From: an uncultured bacterium
Lineage (GTDB): Bacteria; Patescibacteriota; Minisyncoccia; Moranbacterales; GWC2-37-73
Assembly (NCBI GenBank): GCA_903824515.1
Contig: CAIJXA010000017.1
Location: 1 to 12,862, forward strand
Reading direction: 5' to 3'
DNA length: 12,862 nucleotides
Shown here: piece after piece, positions 7,003 to 12,862 of the stretch
How positions within the stretch are numbered: the first letter of the stretch is position 1
Layout of the letters: the number at the start of each line of letters is the position of its first letter
The notes under the pieces: generated by a model
Database searches by the model: none
Told to the model about the DNA's origin: nothing
The model's input: only the letters and a program-made list of their open reading frames with translations
Made by a program: the position numbers and the translations under genes

Positions 7003-7099
7003 CTTTTCAAAAAAACATTTTTTGATATCCAGCAAAGTATGCATCCCAATCTTCATTAAGGCAGACTCAGCAATAACAAGCAATAATATCTACGCGCCT

Positions 7100-7549
7100 C
7101 TATTTTTTTGTGTGGTGTCTTTTCAAAATTTCATCAATATCTTCACTATGCGTTGTTCCTTCGCTGTCCAGCAGCTGCGCCAACCCGTGCAATGTTTCAG
7201 ATGTCAGTTCACTATTTGTGGCATGAACATTGCTAACCTTAACTGCTTTTGGAGCAACTCGTTCTCTTTCGGGCGATCTTTTCCAGGTGTATATTTTTGG
7301 ACGAAAATAAAACATAACGGCAAAAACAACAAAACTACCCAGCGGTTGCCCATATGGTTTATAGAAAGTAAGTGCCAAAAATATTAGCACCACTGGCAAA
7401 CCAAGGATAAAAAAAGATGGGCCCGATAAGGTGTTCCACATGATTAGCAAGATTATACCAAGTGCCAGCATCCAACCAAGCTGCTTAACAGTCAAGGGTC
7501 CAGCAACCTTGTCTTCAACATCAATATATTGTGGTACGCTTATCAACAT
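7100..7549 (-). CDS. PrgI/VirB3-like inner-membrane protein
   Basis: A 149-residue protein ending in TAG. The N-terminal motif VPQYIDVEDKVAGPLTVKQ (5-23) followed by two closely spaced hydrophobic segments (about 24-38 and 46-62) and YKPYGQPLGSF (63-73) is the signature of the PrgI family, the small partner encoded next to VirB4 in Gram-positive conjugation systems and probably equivalent to VirB3. A charged, soluble C-terminal tail (about 88-149, ending in HHTKK) is longer than in minimal PrgI proteins. VirB3-like proteins help dock the VirB4 ATPase at the membrane. The gene lies 35 bases after the second pilin-like gene. The ATG at 7549 lacks a Shine-Dalgarno motif. Confidence 0.86.
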   Translation of the reverse strand: MLISVPQYIDVEDKVAGPLTVKQLGWMLALGIILLIMWNTLSGPSFFILGLPVVLIFLALTFYKPYGQPLGSFVVFAVMFYFRPKIYTWKRSPERERVAPKAVKVSNVHATNSELTSETLHGLAQLLDSEGTTHSEDIDEILKRHHTKK

Positions 7550-7584
7550 ATTTCTTACATTTTTTAAAAATAATAACTACGCAC

Positions 7585-8328
7585 CTACACGAAAAACTTG
7601 GCAATCTGACGAACCAAAACCATGGCCGACATTGCGATAATAATACCAAGCACGGAATACTTGAAAATATCCTTACCCTTATCGATACGGTCCTCATCGC
7701 CAGCCGAAGTCAAATACATGCCGGCTCCAACAATCATCATAATCAAAGATAAAACGCCAAAAACTCCCAACAAGAAATTCAAAACATTAATTGCAATTGC
7801 CGAAAGCGTCAATGCCTTGTTTACAGCCGTATTATCCGTCGTCCAGCCCAAGATTGTCGAAATTTCTTTCAGCAATGATGGCGCTGCAATTCCAAGGGCC
7901 AAACCAATCATAGCAGCCCCAATTGCATCTTTTGCCCAAGTTACCAGCTTTTCAACACCTGCAGATGTCACATAAAGCACTGCTCCAATAACCATTGAAA
8001 CTAAAGCCAACGTGACGATAATTTTTTGCAAGGTTCCTAGGATATTACTCAATAATTGCTCAACTGAGTCATAACCCAAAGGATTAACAAAAGCTGTGCC
8101 ATTGGAATCTGCAGATGCTCCCGTCGTAGGCGTTGTTGCCCCCGCAGCCTCACAACAAGCAGTGCTTCCAGCACAATCAGAAAATAGTCCAGCAACTACC
8201 GTGCCAGTGCAATTTGCTTGACATGTTGCGCCAGCCGTATCAGTACAATTTGCTGCAAAAGCAACCTGTGCTTGAAAGAAAGTTACCAAACTGAAAACAA
8301 TTCCTAGAAATAAATATTTTATTTTCAT
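7585..8328 (-). CDS. Secreted protein with Cys module and two tandem VirB2-like pilin units
   Basis: A 247-residue protein ending in TAG. A signal peptide (1-25, cleavage likely after VAFA) is followed by a Cys module with C28, C36, C40, C52, C58 and C59, then a Thr/Pro/Ala/Ser linker (about 60-78). Two copies of a VirB2/TrbC-like two-helix unit follow. The first spans about 95-157, with VLYVTSAGVEKLVTWAKDA (117-135). The second spans about 181-245, with GMYLTSAGDEDRIDKGKDI (203-221). VirB2-type pilins have two hydrophobic helices joined by a short polar loop; this protein carries two such units in one chain. It could be a major pilin, a pore-forming channel subunit, or a VirB6-like substitute. 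It follows the related gene 8366-9307 by 37 bases. Confidence 0.83.
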   Translation of the reverse strand: MKIKYLFLGIVFSLVTFFQAQVAFAANCTDTAGATCQANCTGTVVAGLFSDCAGSTACCEAAGATTPTTGASADSNGTAFVNPLGYDSVEQLLSNILGTLQKIIVTLALVSMVIGAVLYVTSAGVEKLVTWAKDAIGAAMIGLALGIAAPSLLKEISTILGWTTDNTAVNKALTLSAIAINVLNFLLGVFGVLSLIMMIVGAGMYLTSAGDEDRIDKGKDIFKYSVLGIIIAMSAMVLVRQIAKFFV

Positions 8329-8365
8329 ATCTAATATTTAAAAATTAGTTTATATAACAACTATT

Positions 8366-9307
8366 TTAATGGGCAGCTGCCGCGCATTCAAATTTGCCCC
8401 AAACAGTCACACCAGTTATTCCCAAGTCAGTTCTGGCGCCAATTACAAGTAGCAGCGTATTTATCATCAGCCAGGCTGCCAAAATGATCACAAAGCCAAG
8501 GATTGCATTTTTCATTGCTCCCTTTGCCAATTCAATCATATTAGAATTACCCACTGAAACAATATACATAACCCCGGCCACTGTGAAAATCGTAAGCGCA
8601 AGTCCAATTGCAATTTTCAAAAGATAAATAATAATTGCATGTATGCCAATTATTAAGTCGCAAAGAGTGCACATTGGCTGCCCACCTCTTCCACATGAAA
8701 TAATCCCCCCAGCCGCAGTTGTACCAGGAACCATATTATCTGCAGCAGTATTTGACCCAGTATTTGGCGTGGTTGGTGTTGTAGTTGCTCCAGGCACCAC
8801 AGGCATTGCTGAACTTGGGACACAGCATTTTCTGCTTCCAGAACAAACACCATCCTGAACCCAGCCAGAACAGTCTGTACTATTACACCTTCCAGTAACC
8901 TTTGAATCGGAACCTAGACAAGCATTGTTTCCGGTTGTTTGAGTGCTGGCATCCTTCGTGCAGCAATATCCACTTGGCCAACCACAATCAGTGGCTCCGG
9001 CAATTGTGTATTCAGGAAGACAAGCGGAGCCGCATGTTCCATTCATGCTTGCACAAGTAATTGAATCTTGATAGGCAGTACACTTATAACCAGTATTAGT
9101 GCCAACAAGGACTTGTTGGCAAGCAGCAAGCGTATCATAAACAGTTGTCACTCCCTGATCATTTGAAACAATGGCTCCTGTTGTGCTTACCGTTAAGTGA
9201 TACTTCACTGCCGCTGAAACGGACGGGACAAATGACAATGAAAGAAATACTGTAAAAATTATAACAGCAAATAATGAAGCCTTGTTTTTTATTTTAAATA
9301 CATTCAT
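8366..9307 (-). CDS. Secreted protein with two Cys modules and one VirB2-like pilin unit
   Basis: A 313-residue protein ending in TAA. The signal peptide (1-32) probably ends SVSA. The exposed part carries two Cys modules: C85, C92, C96, C108, C115, C116 and C130, C141, C146, C155, C161, C162, each ending in a Cys-Cys pair. C63 and C76 lie before them and C205, C213 and C216 after a Thr/Pro-rich linker (167-185). The C-terminal VirB2-like unit has two membrane helices (about 222-248 and 265-290) joined by the polar loop VMYIVSVGNSNMIELAKGAM (246-265), matching both units in 7585-8328. It is probably a pilin or pilus-associated surface subunit with a disulphide-stabilised head. The start is taken as ATG at 9307; a TTG at 9322 is also in frame. 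The sequence GGGAAA about 10 bases upstream is the closest thing to a ribosome binding site in the locus. Confidence 0.82.
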   Translation of the reverse strand: MNVFKIKNKASLFAVIIFTVFLSLSFVPSVSAAVKYHLTVSTTGAIVSNDQGVTTVYDTLAACQQVLVGTNTGYKCTAYQDSITCASMNGTCGSACLPEYTIAGATDCGWPSGYCCTKDASTQTTGNNACLGSDSKVTGRCNSTDCSGWVQDGVCSGSRKCCVPSSAMPVVPGATTTPTTPNTGSNTAADNMVPGTTAAGGIISCGRGGQPMCTLCDLIIGIHAIIIYLLKIAIGLALTIFTVAGVMYIVSVGNSNMIELAKGAMKNAILGFVIILAAWLMINTLLLVIGARTDLGITGVTVWGKFECAAAAH

Positions 9308-9328
9308 CACAATGTTTCCCAACTTAAA

Positions 9329-10795
9329 TTATTTATTTTTTGTTTGCATCAAGCTGTCCAAGCGATTTTTCATCAGCACCAAGGCTTGATGCAATGAAGT
9401 ATCTCCTCTATTGATCGAATCAATACCTTCTGCAAATATTTTCTCATTGGTCTCTGGGTCAACTTGATACCAACTCTTGGCAATCAAATTTCCAGTTGCA
9501 AACGATCCCAAGAAAGTGTCTTGCCTCTGTAGATTTATAATATCACGACGTGCAGCTGGTTGATTAGTCTTTTTCAAATAATCAATTGCTGGATCGAAGG
9601 TAACTGCAAAATCTTTACTATTATTTGTGATAGCATTGTACAATGTGACTTTTCCTGAATTTTTCAAAGTTAAAAATCTCAAAAACTGCCAAGCTTCATG
9701 GGTGCGAATTGCATCTGTCACCGGAGCTACAGTGGCGCCCTTTTGAGGCGTGGTTGCGCTTGGTCGATTTTTTGCAACGGCATAACCCCAATAATTTGCA
9801 AAAGAAGCAGGCTTATTTGCATTAAGTTGAGGCACAGGAGCAACGGCAAAGTTCAATTTTGGATTCTTGTTTTTAATATTGCTGCCCTGCCAAGAATAGC
9901 CCAAAAACATGGCAACATTGCCACTCGCAAAAGCATCCATTGAGTTAATTTGTCTGCTATTCCAACAATAAACTGGATTTGGAATATTTGCGAGCAAACT
10001 TACTTTCGAAAATTGAGTATAAAATCCCAAGGCCTGCTCGCCCGCTTGAACAATGCTGCCATCCTGAGAAATCACACCTTGATCGATGTTGGTAACCATG
10101 CCCTTACTTGTTGGCAGCTGAGCCCCATTTTGAATCATCAATAAACTCAAAATGTCCATCGATCTGCTCACATTTTGTGATGTTCCCATTGCAATTCCGG
10201 ATCTACTGATGTTTCCAACAGCGTCAACCCTGGTCAACATTTGCACATCACTACTAAATTCTTGCCACGTTTTCGGTGGCGCAGTTATGCCGGCCAAGTT
10301 GAAGGTATCTTTATTATAGTAAAGCTGCATAGAATCAACACTTAAAGGAACACCATAAACTTTTCCCCCGTCTACAAAATCAGTTGCAACGACATCTGGA
10401 AAATTTGTGTTAACATCTTGCTCGCTCACAAGTTTAATGGGTGCTGGTTCCAATTTGTTTTCAAAAGAAGGAAGCCAGGAATTGTTCATCAAAAAAATAT
10501 CCGGACCTTGACCTGAAGCTAGAGCATCTAGCAAGTCTTGTTTATAGGTATCCTGACTAAATTTACGATATTTTATGTCAACAATATAAGGATTCAAATC
10601 TTTATATTTACTCACGGCTTCATTGTATATAGTTGAGTCATCAAGGGTTCCCCAGATTTCCAAACTCACGTGATACCCCTCGCTTTGAGTTCCGCAACCT
10701 GAAAAAAGCGGCACGACCAAAACAGTGACAAGTACCAGCAAAAATCTTCCCTTATTTTTAATCCAAGATAATATTTTTTTGTTTGTTAATTTCAT
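9329..10795 (-). CDS. Lipoprotein extracellular solute-binding protein (family 1, sugar type)
   Basis: A 488-residue protein ending in TAA. A lipoprotein signal peptide (lysine-rich start, hydrophobic 18-30, lipobox LFSGC with Cys34) predicts anchoring at the outer face of the membrane. The mature part has the fold signature of family 1 sugar-binding proteins: LEIWGTLDD (45-53), a KYKDLNPYIVDIKY segment, DALASGQGPDIFLMNNSWLP (94-113), KVYGVPLSVDSMQLYYNKD, GNVAMFLGYSW and WGYAVAKN. Such proteins normally deliver a ligand to ABC permeases, but no permease or ABC ATPase is encoded here. The gene starts immediately after the methyltransferase stop (TAA then ATG) and ends 21 bases before a pilin-like gene, so it is probably co-transcribed with the pilus locus. 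It may capture a surface ligand, or serve a permease elsewhere in the genome. Confidence 0.88.
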   Translation of the reverse strand: MKLTNKKILSWIKNKGRFLLVLVTVLVVPLFSGCGTQSEGYHVSLEIWGTLDDSTIYNEAVSKYKDLNPYIVDIKYRKFSQDTYKQDLLDALASGQGPDIFLMNNSWLPSFENKLEPAPIKLVSEQDVNTNFPDVVATDFVDGGKVYGVPLSVDSMQLYYNKDTFNLAGITAPPKTWQEFSSDVQMLTRVDAVGNISRSGIAMGTSQNVSRSMDILSLLMIQNGAQLPTSKGMVTNIDQGVISQDGSIVQAGEQALGFYTQFSKVSLLANIPNPVYCWNSRQINSMDAFASGNVAMFLGYSWQGSNIKNKNPKLNFAVAPVPQLNANKPASFANYWGYAVAKNRPSATTPQKGATVAPVTDAIRTHEAWQFLRFLTLKNSGKVTLYNAITNNSKDFAVTFDPAIDYLKKTNQPAARRDIINLQRQDTFLGSFATGNLIAKSWYQVDPETNEKIFAEGIDSINRGDTSLHQALVLMKNRLDSLMQTKNK

Positions 10796-11347
10796 TTATT
10801 TTTTTGCAATAAAGGCATAGTGAAAACTTCCAGCTTCAATTGATTTTTCGATTGAAAATTTTTCCGCAAGTAGCATTTCCTTGAGCCTGCTTTCAGAAAT
10901 TCGCAGTTCCGAGCTTGGCCCTATGCTTAACTCCGCACTGTTCCATTCAATCACCAGAACTCTTCCTTCCGGCTTAAGGATACGGTAAGCCTCCTTAAGA
11001 ATTTCCTCCTTTTTTTGATTTTGAAAAAGGATATCTTTTAAAATTACCCAATCAATGCTACCATCCTCCAATTTTGTTCCACCCGCATTTTCCAAATTAG
11101 CTCTTCTTGCGATAATGTTAACAATGCCTGAAAATTTTGCCTTGCTAGTCACGGTTTCAAGTATTTGGGGAAGAATATCAAAAGAATAAACCTTTCCATC
11201 TTCTCCAACTGCTTGGGCAAAAGGAAAGGTGAAATATCCTGGGCCACATCCAAAATCCGCTACATTGCAACCTTTCTCCAACCCGAGTTGCGTGATAATC
11301 TTCACTGGATCAAGGAACTTTCCAACTGAGTTTATAATATCTTCCAT
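10796..11347 (-). CDS. Class I SAM-dependent methyltransferase
   Basis: A 183-residue cytoplasmic protein ending in TAA. The SAM-binding motif I is VADFGCGPGYFTFPFA (29-44), the acidic end of strand 2 is SFD (55-57), and motif IV is WVILKDILFQ. A post-motif IEWNS strand (VLVIEW) closes the Rossmann-like fold. This UbiE/Methyltransf_11-like pattern does not reveal the substrate, which could be a small molecule, protein or nucleic acid. It is the first gene after a good sigma-70-type promoter (11380-11408) and abuts the solute-binding lipoprotein gene, so it leads the operon. Confidence 0.86.
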   Translation of the reverse strand: MEDIINSVGKFLDPVKIITQLGLEKGCNVADFGCGPGYFTFPFAQAVGEDGKVYSFDILPQILETVTSKAKFSGIVNIIARRANLENAGGTKLEDGSIDWVILKDILFQNQKKEEILKEAYRILKPEGRVLVIEWNSAELSIGPSSELRISESRLKEMLLAEKFSIEKSIEAGSFHYAFIAKK

Positions 11348-11379
11348 GTTAATTTATTTTTATTTTTCTTACTTAATTT

Positions 11380-11408
11380 ATCTTACACCAAAAAGAAAGA
11401 AATGACAA
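11380..11408 (-). promoter_or_regulatory. Sigma-70-type promoter of the methyltransferase/pilus operon
   Basis: On the minus strand TTGTCA (11408-11403), a 17-base spacer and TAAGAT (11385-11380) precede the methyltransferase ATG at 11347. Initiation near 11373 would give a leader of about 26 bases. Confidence 0.6.
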
Positions 11409-11450
11409 AGTGAACTACTTAAAAAATGCTTTCCTGGAAAATTAAACCCA

Positions 11451-11479
11451 TTGACGATACTTGATACAAAATACATAAT
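11451..11479 (+). promoter_or_regulatory. Promoter of tRNA-Ser
   Basis: TTGACG (11451-11456), a 17-base spacer and CATAAT (11474-11479) are five-of-six matches to both consensus hexamers. Initiation near 11486 would be about 13 bases before the mature tRNA 5' end. Confidence 0.65.
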
Positions 11480-11492
11480 ACATAATGCATGA
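11458..11492 (+). repeat. Five-unit heptamer array forming the tRNA-Ser promoter
   Basis: Units tacttga, tacaaaa, tacataa, tacataa, tgcatga run without gaps from inside the promoter spacer through the -10 box to just before the tRNA. It has the same unit length and copy number as the array inside rsmA (86-120), with different sequence. Confidence 0.5.
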
Positions 11493-11498
11493 GTCCAT

Positions 11499-11587
11499 GG
11501 AGGGTTGGCAGAGTCCGGTCGAATGCGCCGCACTCGAAATGCGGTAGAGGAGAAATCTTCTCGCAGGTTCAAATCCTGTGCCCTCCG
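11499..11587 (+). tRNA. tRNA-Ser (anticodon CGA)
   Basis: Cloverleaf read directly. The acceptor stem GGAGGGT (11499-11505) pairs with GCCCTCC (11580-11586), followed by discriminator G at 11587. The anticodon stem CCGCA/TGCGG (11528-11532/11540-11544) closes the loop CTCGAAA, giving anticodon CGA (11535-11537), which reads codon UCG. The long variable arm with stem GAGGA/TTCTC is typical of serine tRNAs, and the T-loop TTCAAAT is closed by GCAGG/CCTGT. CCA is not encoded (CCT follows). Length is 89 bases. It lies on the opposite strand to the protein operon. Confidence 0.95.
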
Positions 11588-11637
11588 CCTTCGCTATGCA
11601 AAAGTGCAGATTCAGTGTGACGCAGTCCGTAGAAAAT

Positions 11638-11715
11638 GCGCAAAAAACGAATTTTCAATCTTATTTTTATATATAAAATGATAAAAACCAGAATTTGAAA
11701 AATTCGCTTTAGCGC
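11638..11715. repeat. 78-base imperfect inverted-repeat element between tRNA-Ser and the IS
   Basis: The left arm 11638-11658 and right arm 11695-11715 are nearly exact reverse complements, each with GCGC at the outer end and CGAATTTTCAA / TTGAAAAATTCG inside, around an AT-rich centre with TATATATA. In RNA this would be one long hairpin. It could be a bidirectional terminator, although a clear T run after the stem is lacking, or a small MITE-like element. The rest of the spacer 11588-11883 shows only the hairpin and the IS leading end. Confidence 0.5.
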
Positions 11716-11841
11716 CACTTAGCTAATTGAAGTAAAGGTATGACATAATAATACAGATTATACTTATTGTCAACATATCCTCCTTAAATTCTAATCTGAA
11801 TTGCAATTTGCCTTTAAACAAAAGGACACCCCGTTGTGAGG

Positions 11842-11847
11842 TATAAT
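11842..11847 (+). promoter_or_regulatory. -10 box of the IS30 transposase promoter
   Basis: A perfect TATAAT lies 36 bases before the transposase ATG. No convincing -35 is present at 16-18 bases. The box is adjacent to the presumed terminal repeat, an arrangement common in insertion sequences. Confidence 0.4.
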
Positions 11848-11883
11848 AGTTACGCTACATAACTAATTAATATCACAAATAAG

Positions 11884-12861
11884 ATGTCCCACACACAGCT
11901 TAACTTAAAACAACGTTTTCAGCTAGAAACACTCCTTGGAGCAGGCTGGCTTCAGAAGAATATTGCTCATCATATTGATGTAAATCCATCTACCATTAGT
12001 AGAGAACTCTCCTTGTTTGGATCTAGTACCTATGACGCTAGAAGTGCGCACAGTCAGTCAGCCAAGAGAAGAAAAGTAGGCAAAAGAAAATCAAAAATAC
12101 TTTTGAGAAATGAAGATGTCAGAACTTATGTAGAGAAAAAATTAAAAAAAGCTTGGTCACCTGAACAAATTTCTGGCAGAGGAAAAACTGAGTGTCCCGG
12201 CATGGTGTGTCATGAAACAATTTATCAATTTATCTATGAAGAAGAAACGGAGTGGAAAATATATTTTAGACAAAAGAAAGGAAAATACCGCAGGAGACAT
12301 GGCACCAAGGAGCGCGAAAAGAAGCGTGAGGATGCTAAAAAACAGCGCATAGACACTAGACCTGAAGTTATTGAGAAAAGAGAGCGTATTGGAGATTGGG
12401 AGGGAGATACGATTGTTGGTGGAGAAAAAACTACAGGGATACTCACGCATGTTGAGAGAAAAAGTGGATATTTGATTGCTGATCTTTTTTTGAAAAAGAA
12501 TGCAGTTCTCATTAAAGAAAAAACAGTTGAAAGTTTTTTGAAAATACCAGATGATAAAAAATACTCAATTACCTATGACAATGGAGTTGAATTTTCGGAG
12601 CATGAAATTACGGGGAGAAAAACAAAAATGATAATATATTTTGCCTATCCATATCATAGCTGGGAGAGAGGTACCAATGAAAATACTAATGGACTGCTTA
12701 GGCAATATTTTCCTAAAAAGATGATGTTTGCTAAACTAACACAAAAGGATGTAGATGCTGTCGTTAAAGGCATCAATAATCGTCCGAGAAAGCGTCTTGG
12801 CTATTTAACTCCCTACGAGGTATTTGTAGAGGGCAAAATTGCAACTCAAGCTAGAATGTAG
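11884..12861 (+). CDS. IS30-family DDE transposase
   Basis: A 325-residue product ending in TAG, the normal family length, with no frameshift or internal stop. The N-terminal helix-turn-helix of IS30 type (about 6-44, LNLKQRFQLETLLGAGW followed by IAHHIDVNPSTISREL) binds the terminal repeats. A basic linker (61-71) and a second conserved segment, WSPEQISGR (91-99), follow. The DDE catalytic core is complete: D175 in GDWEGDTIVGG, D232 in TYDNGVEF, and E267 in ERGTNENTNGLLRQYFPK. The D232-E267 distance fits the D(33-34)E spacing of the family. The C-terminal NNRPRKRLGYLTPYEVF motif is standard. It lies on the plus strand, convergent with nothing and downstream of tRNA-Ser. The enzyme appears intact and probably active. 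Confidence 0.95.
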   Translation: MSHTQLNLKQRFQLETLLGAGWLQKNIAHHIDVNPSTISRELSLFGSSTYDARSAHSQSAKRRKVGKRKSKILLRNEDVRTYVEKKLKKAWSPEQISGRGKTECPGMVCHETIYQFIYEEETEWKIYFRQKKGKYRRRHGTKEREKKREDAKKQRIDTRPEVIEKRERIGDWEGDTIVGGEKTTGILTHVERKSGYLIADLFLKKNAVLIKEKTVESFLKIPDDKKYSITYDNGVEFSEHEITGRKTKMIIYFAYPYHSWERGTNENTNGLLRQYFPKKMMFAKLTQKDVDAVVKGINNRPRKRLGYLTPYEVFVEGKIATQARM

Positions 12862-12862
12862 G

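Larger units (their letters stand above)
11821..12862 (+). mobile_element. IS30-family insertion sequence (right end beyond window)
   Basis: The transposase gene 11884-12861 is complete; the window ends one base after its stop, so the right terminal repeat is not visible. The left boundary is uncertain. The GC-rich run ggacaccccgttgtgaggta (11824-11843), unlike its AT-rich surroundings and directly before a TATAAT box (11842-11847), is the best candidate for the left terminal repeat overlapping the transposase promoter. Confidence 0.6.

Noticed and set aside
7022..7387. Plus-strand open frame of 121 codons
   Set aside because: It is antisense to the well-supported PrgI gene and shows no recognisable protein features.
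11378..11572. Minus-strand open frame of 64 codons
   Set aside because: It runs antisense through tRNA-Ser and both promoters; it is explained by the tRNA sequence.
11767..11795. Promoter-like pair TTGTCA-17-TCTAAT on the plus strand
   Set aside because: It lies outside the likely IS boundary with no gene directly downstream other than the transposase, which has its own -10 box. AT-rich sequence gives such matches by chance.
725..12861. TGA recoded as glycine, as in some candidate phyla
   Set aside because: All genes are full length under the standard bacterial code with conserved glycines encoded normally and no in-frame TGA, so nothing here needs recoding.
1..12862. CRISPR array or toxin-antitoxin pair
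   Set aside because: No regularly spaced direct repeats of 24-40 bases and no small paired toxin/antitoxin genes were seen; the repeats present are short-period or two-copy.

Overview
The window looks like a stretch of chromosome from a candidate-phyla-radiation (Patescibacteria) bacterium. The grounds are an AT-rich sequence, start codons almost without Shine-Dalgarno motifs, short-period AT-rich intergenic repeats, and a PrgI / TraC-like N-domain / VirB4 / VirB2-like pilin gene set of the kind known from that group. The phylum-level call is an inference from gene content and style, not from a marker phylogeny. All eleven complete or partial protein genes from the left edge to about 11.35 kb lie on the minus strand. 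A tRNA-Ser and an IS30-family transposase lie on the plus strand at the right end.

Layout, in minus-strand transcription order from right to left. A class I methyltransferase (10796-11347) has a good promoter just upstream and its stop codon abuts the start of a lipoprotein solute-binding protein (9329-10795). Two secreted, Cys-rich proteins with VirB2-like membrane segments follow (8366-9307 and 7585-8328), then a PrgI/VirB3-like membrane protein (7100-7549). After a 205-base leader with its own likely promoter come a separate TraC-like VirB4 N-domain protein (6205-6894), the VirB4 ATPase (4209-6026), and an unrecognised membrane protein (3555-4139). Next is comM (1891-3417), the transformation-associated Mg-chelatase-like helicase. 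Last are a DUF348-G5-RlpA cell-wall protein (725-1696) and rsmA (1-684, cut by the window edge). The last two keep the yabE/rpfB-ksgA gene order of Gram-positive bacteria.

Taken together, 3555-9307 reads as a minimal type IV secretion-like pilus locus: assembly ATPase, VirB3-like partner, pilin-like subunits with disulphide-rich heads, and an exposed lipoprotein. No relaxase or coupling protein is seen. With comM directly downstream, a DNA-uptake or surface-attachment role is plausible but not shown.

The most unusual signal is a roughly 100-base element present twice (1751-1850 and 6091-6195), in the plus orientation, antisense to all surrounding genes. The two copies can fold into the same nested stems, and most of their differences inside stems keep base pairing, including one full C-G to U-A exchange. 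This suggests a structured RNA or single-stranded DNA element that I do not recognise. Other oddities are heptamer arrays (one inside rsmA, one forming the tRNA-Ser promoter), a strong TAG bias in stop codons with no TGA, and a 78-base inverted-repeat element between tRNA-Ser and the IS30 copy.
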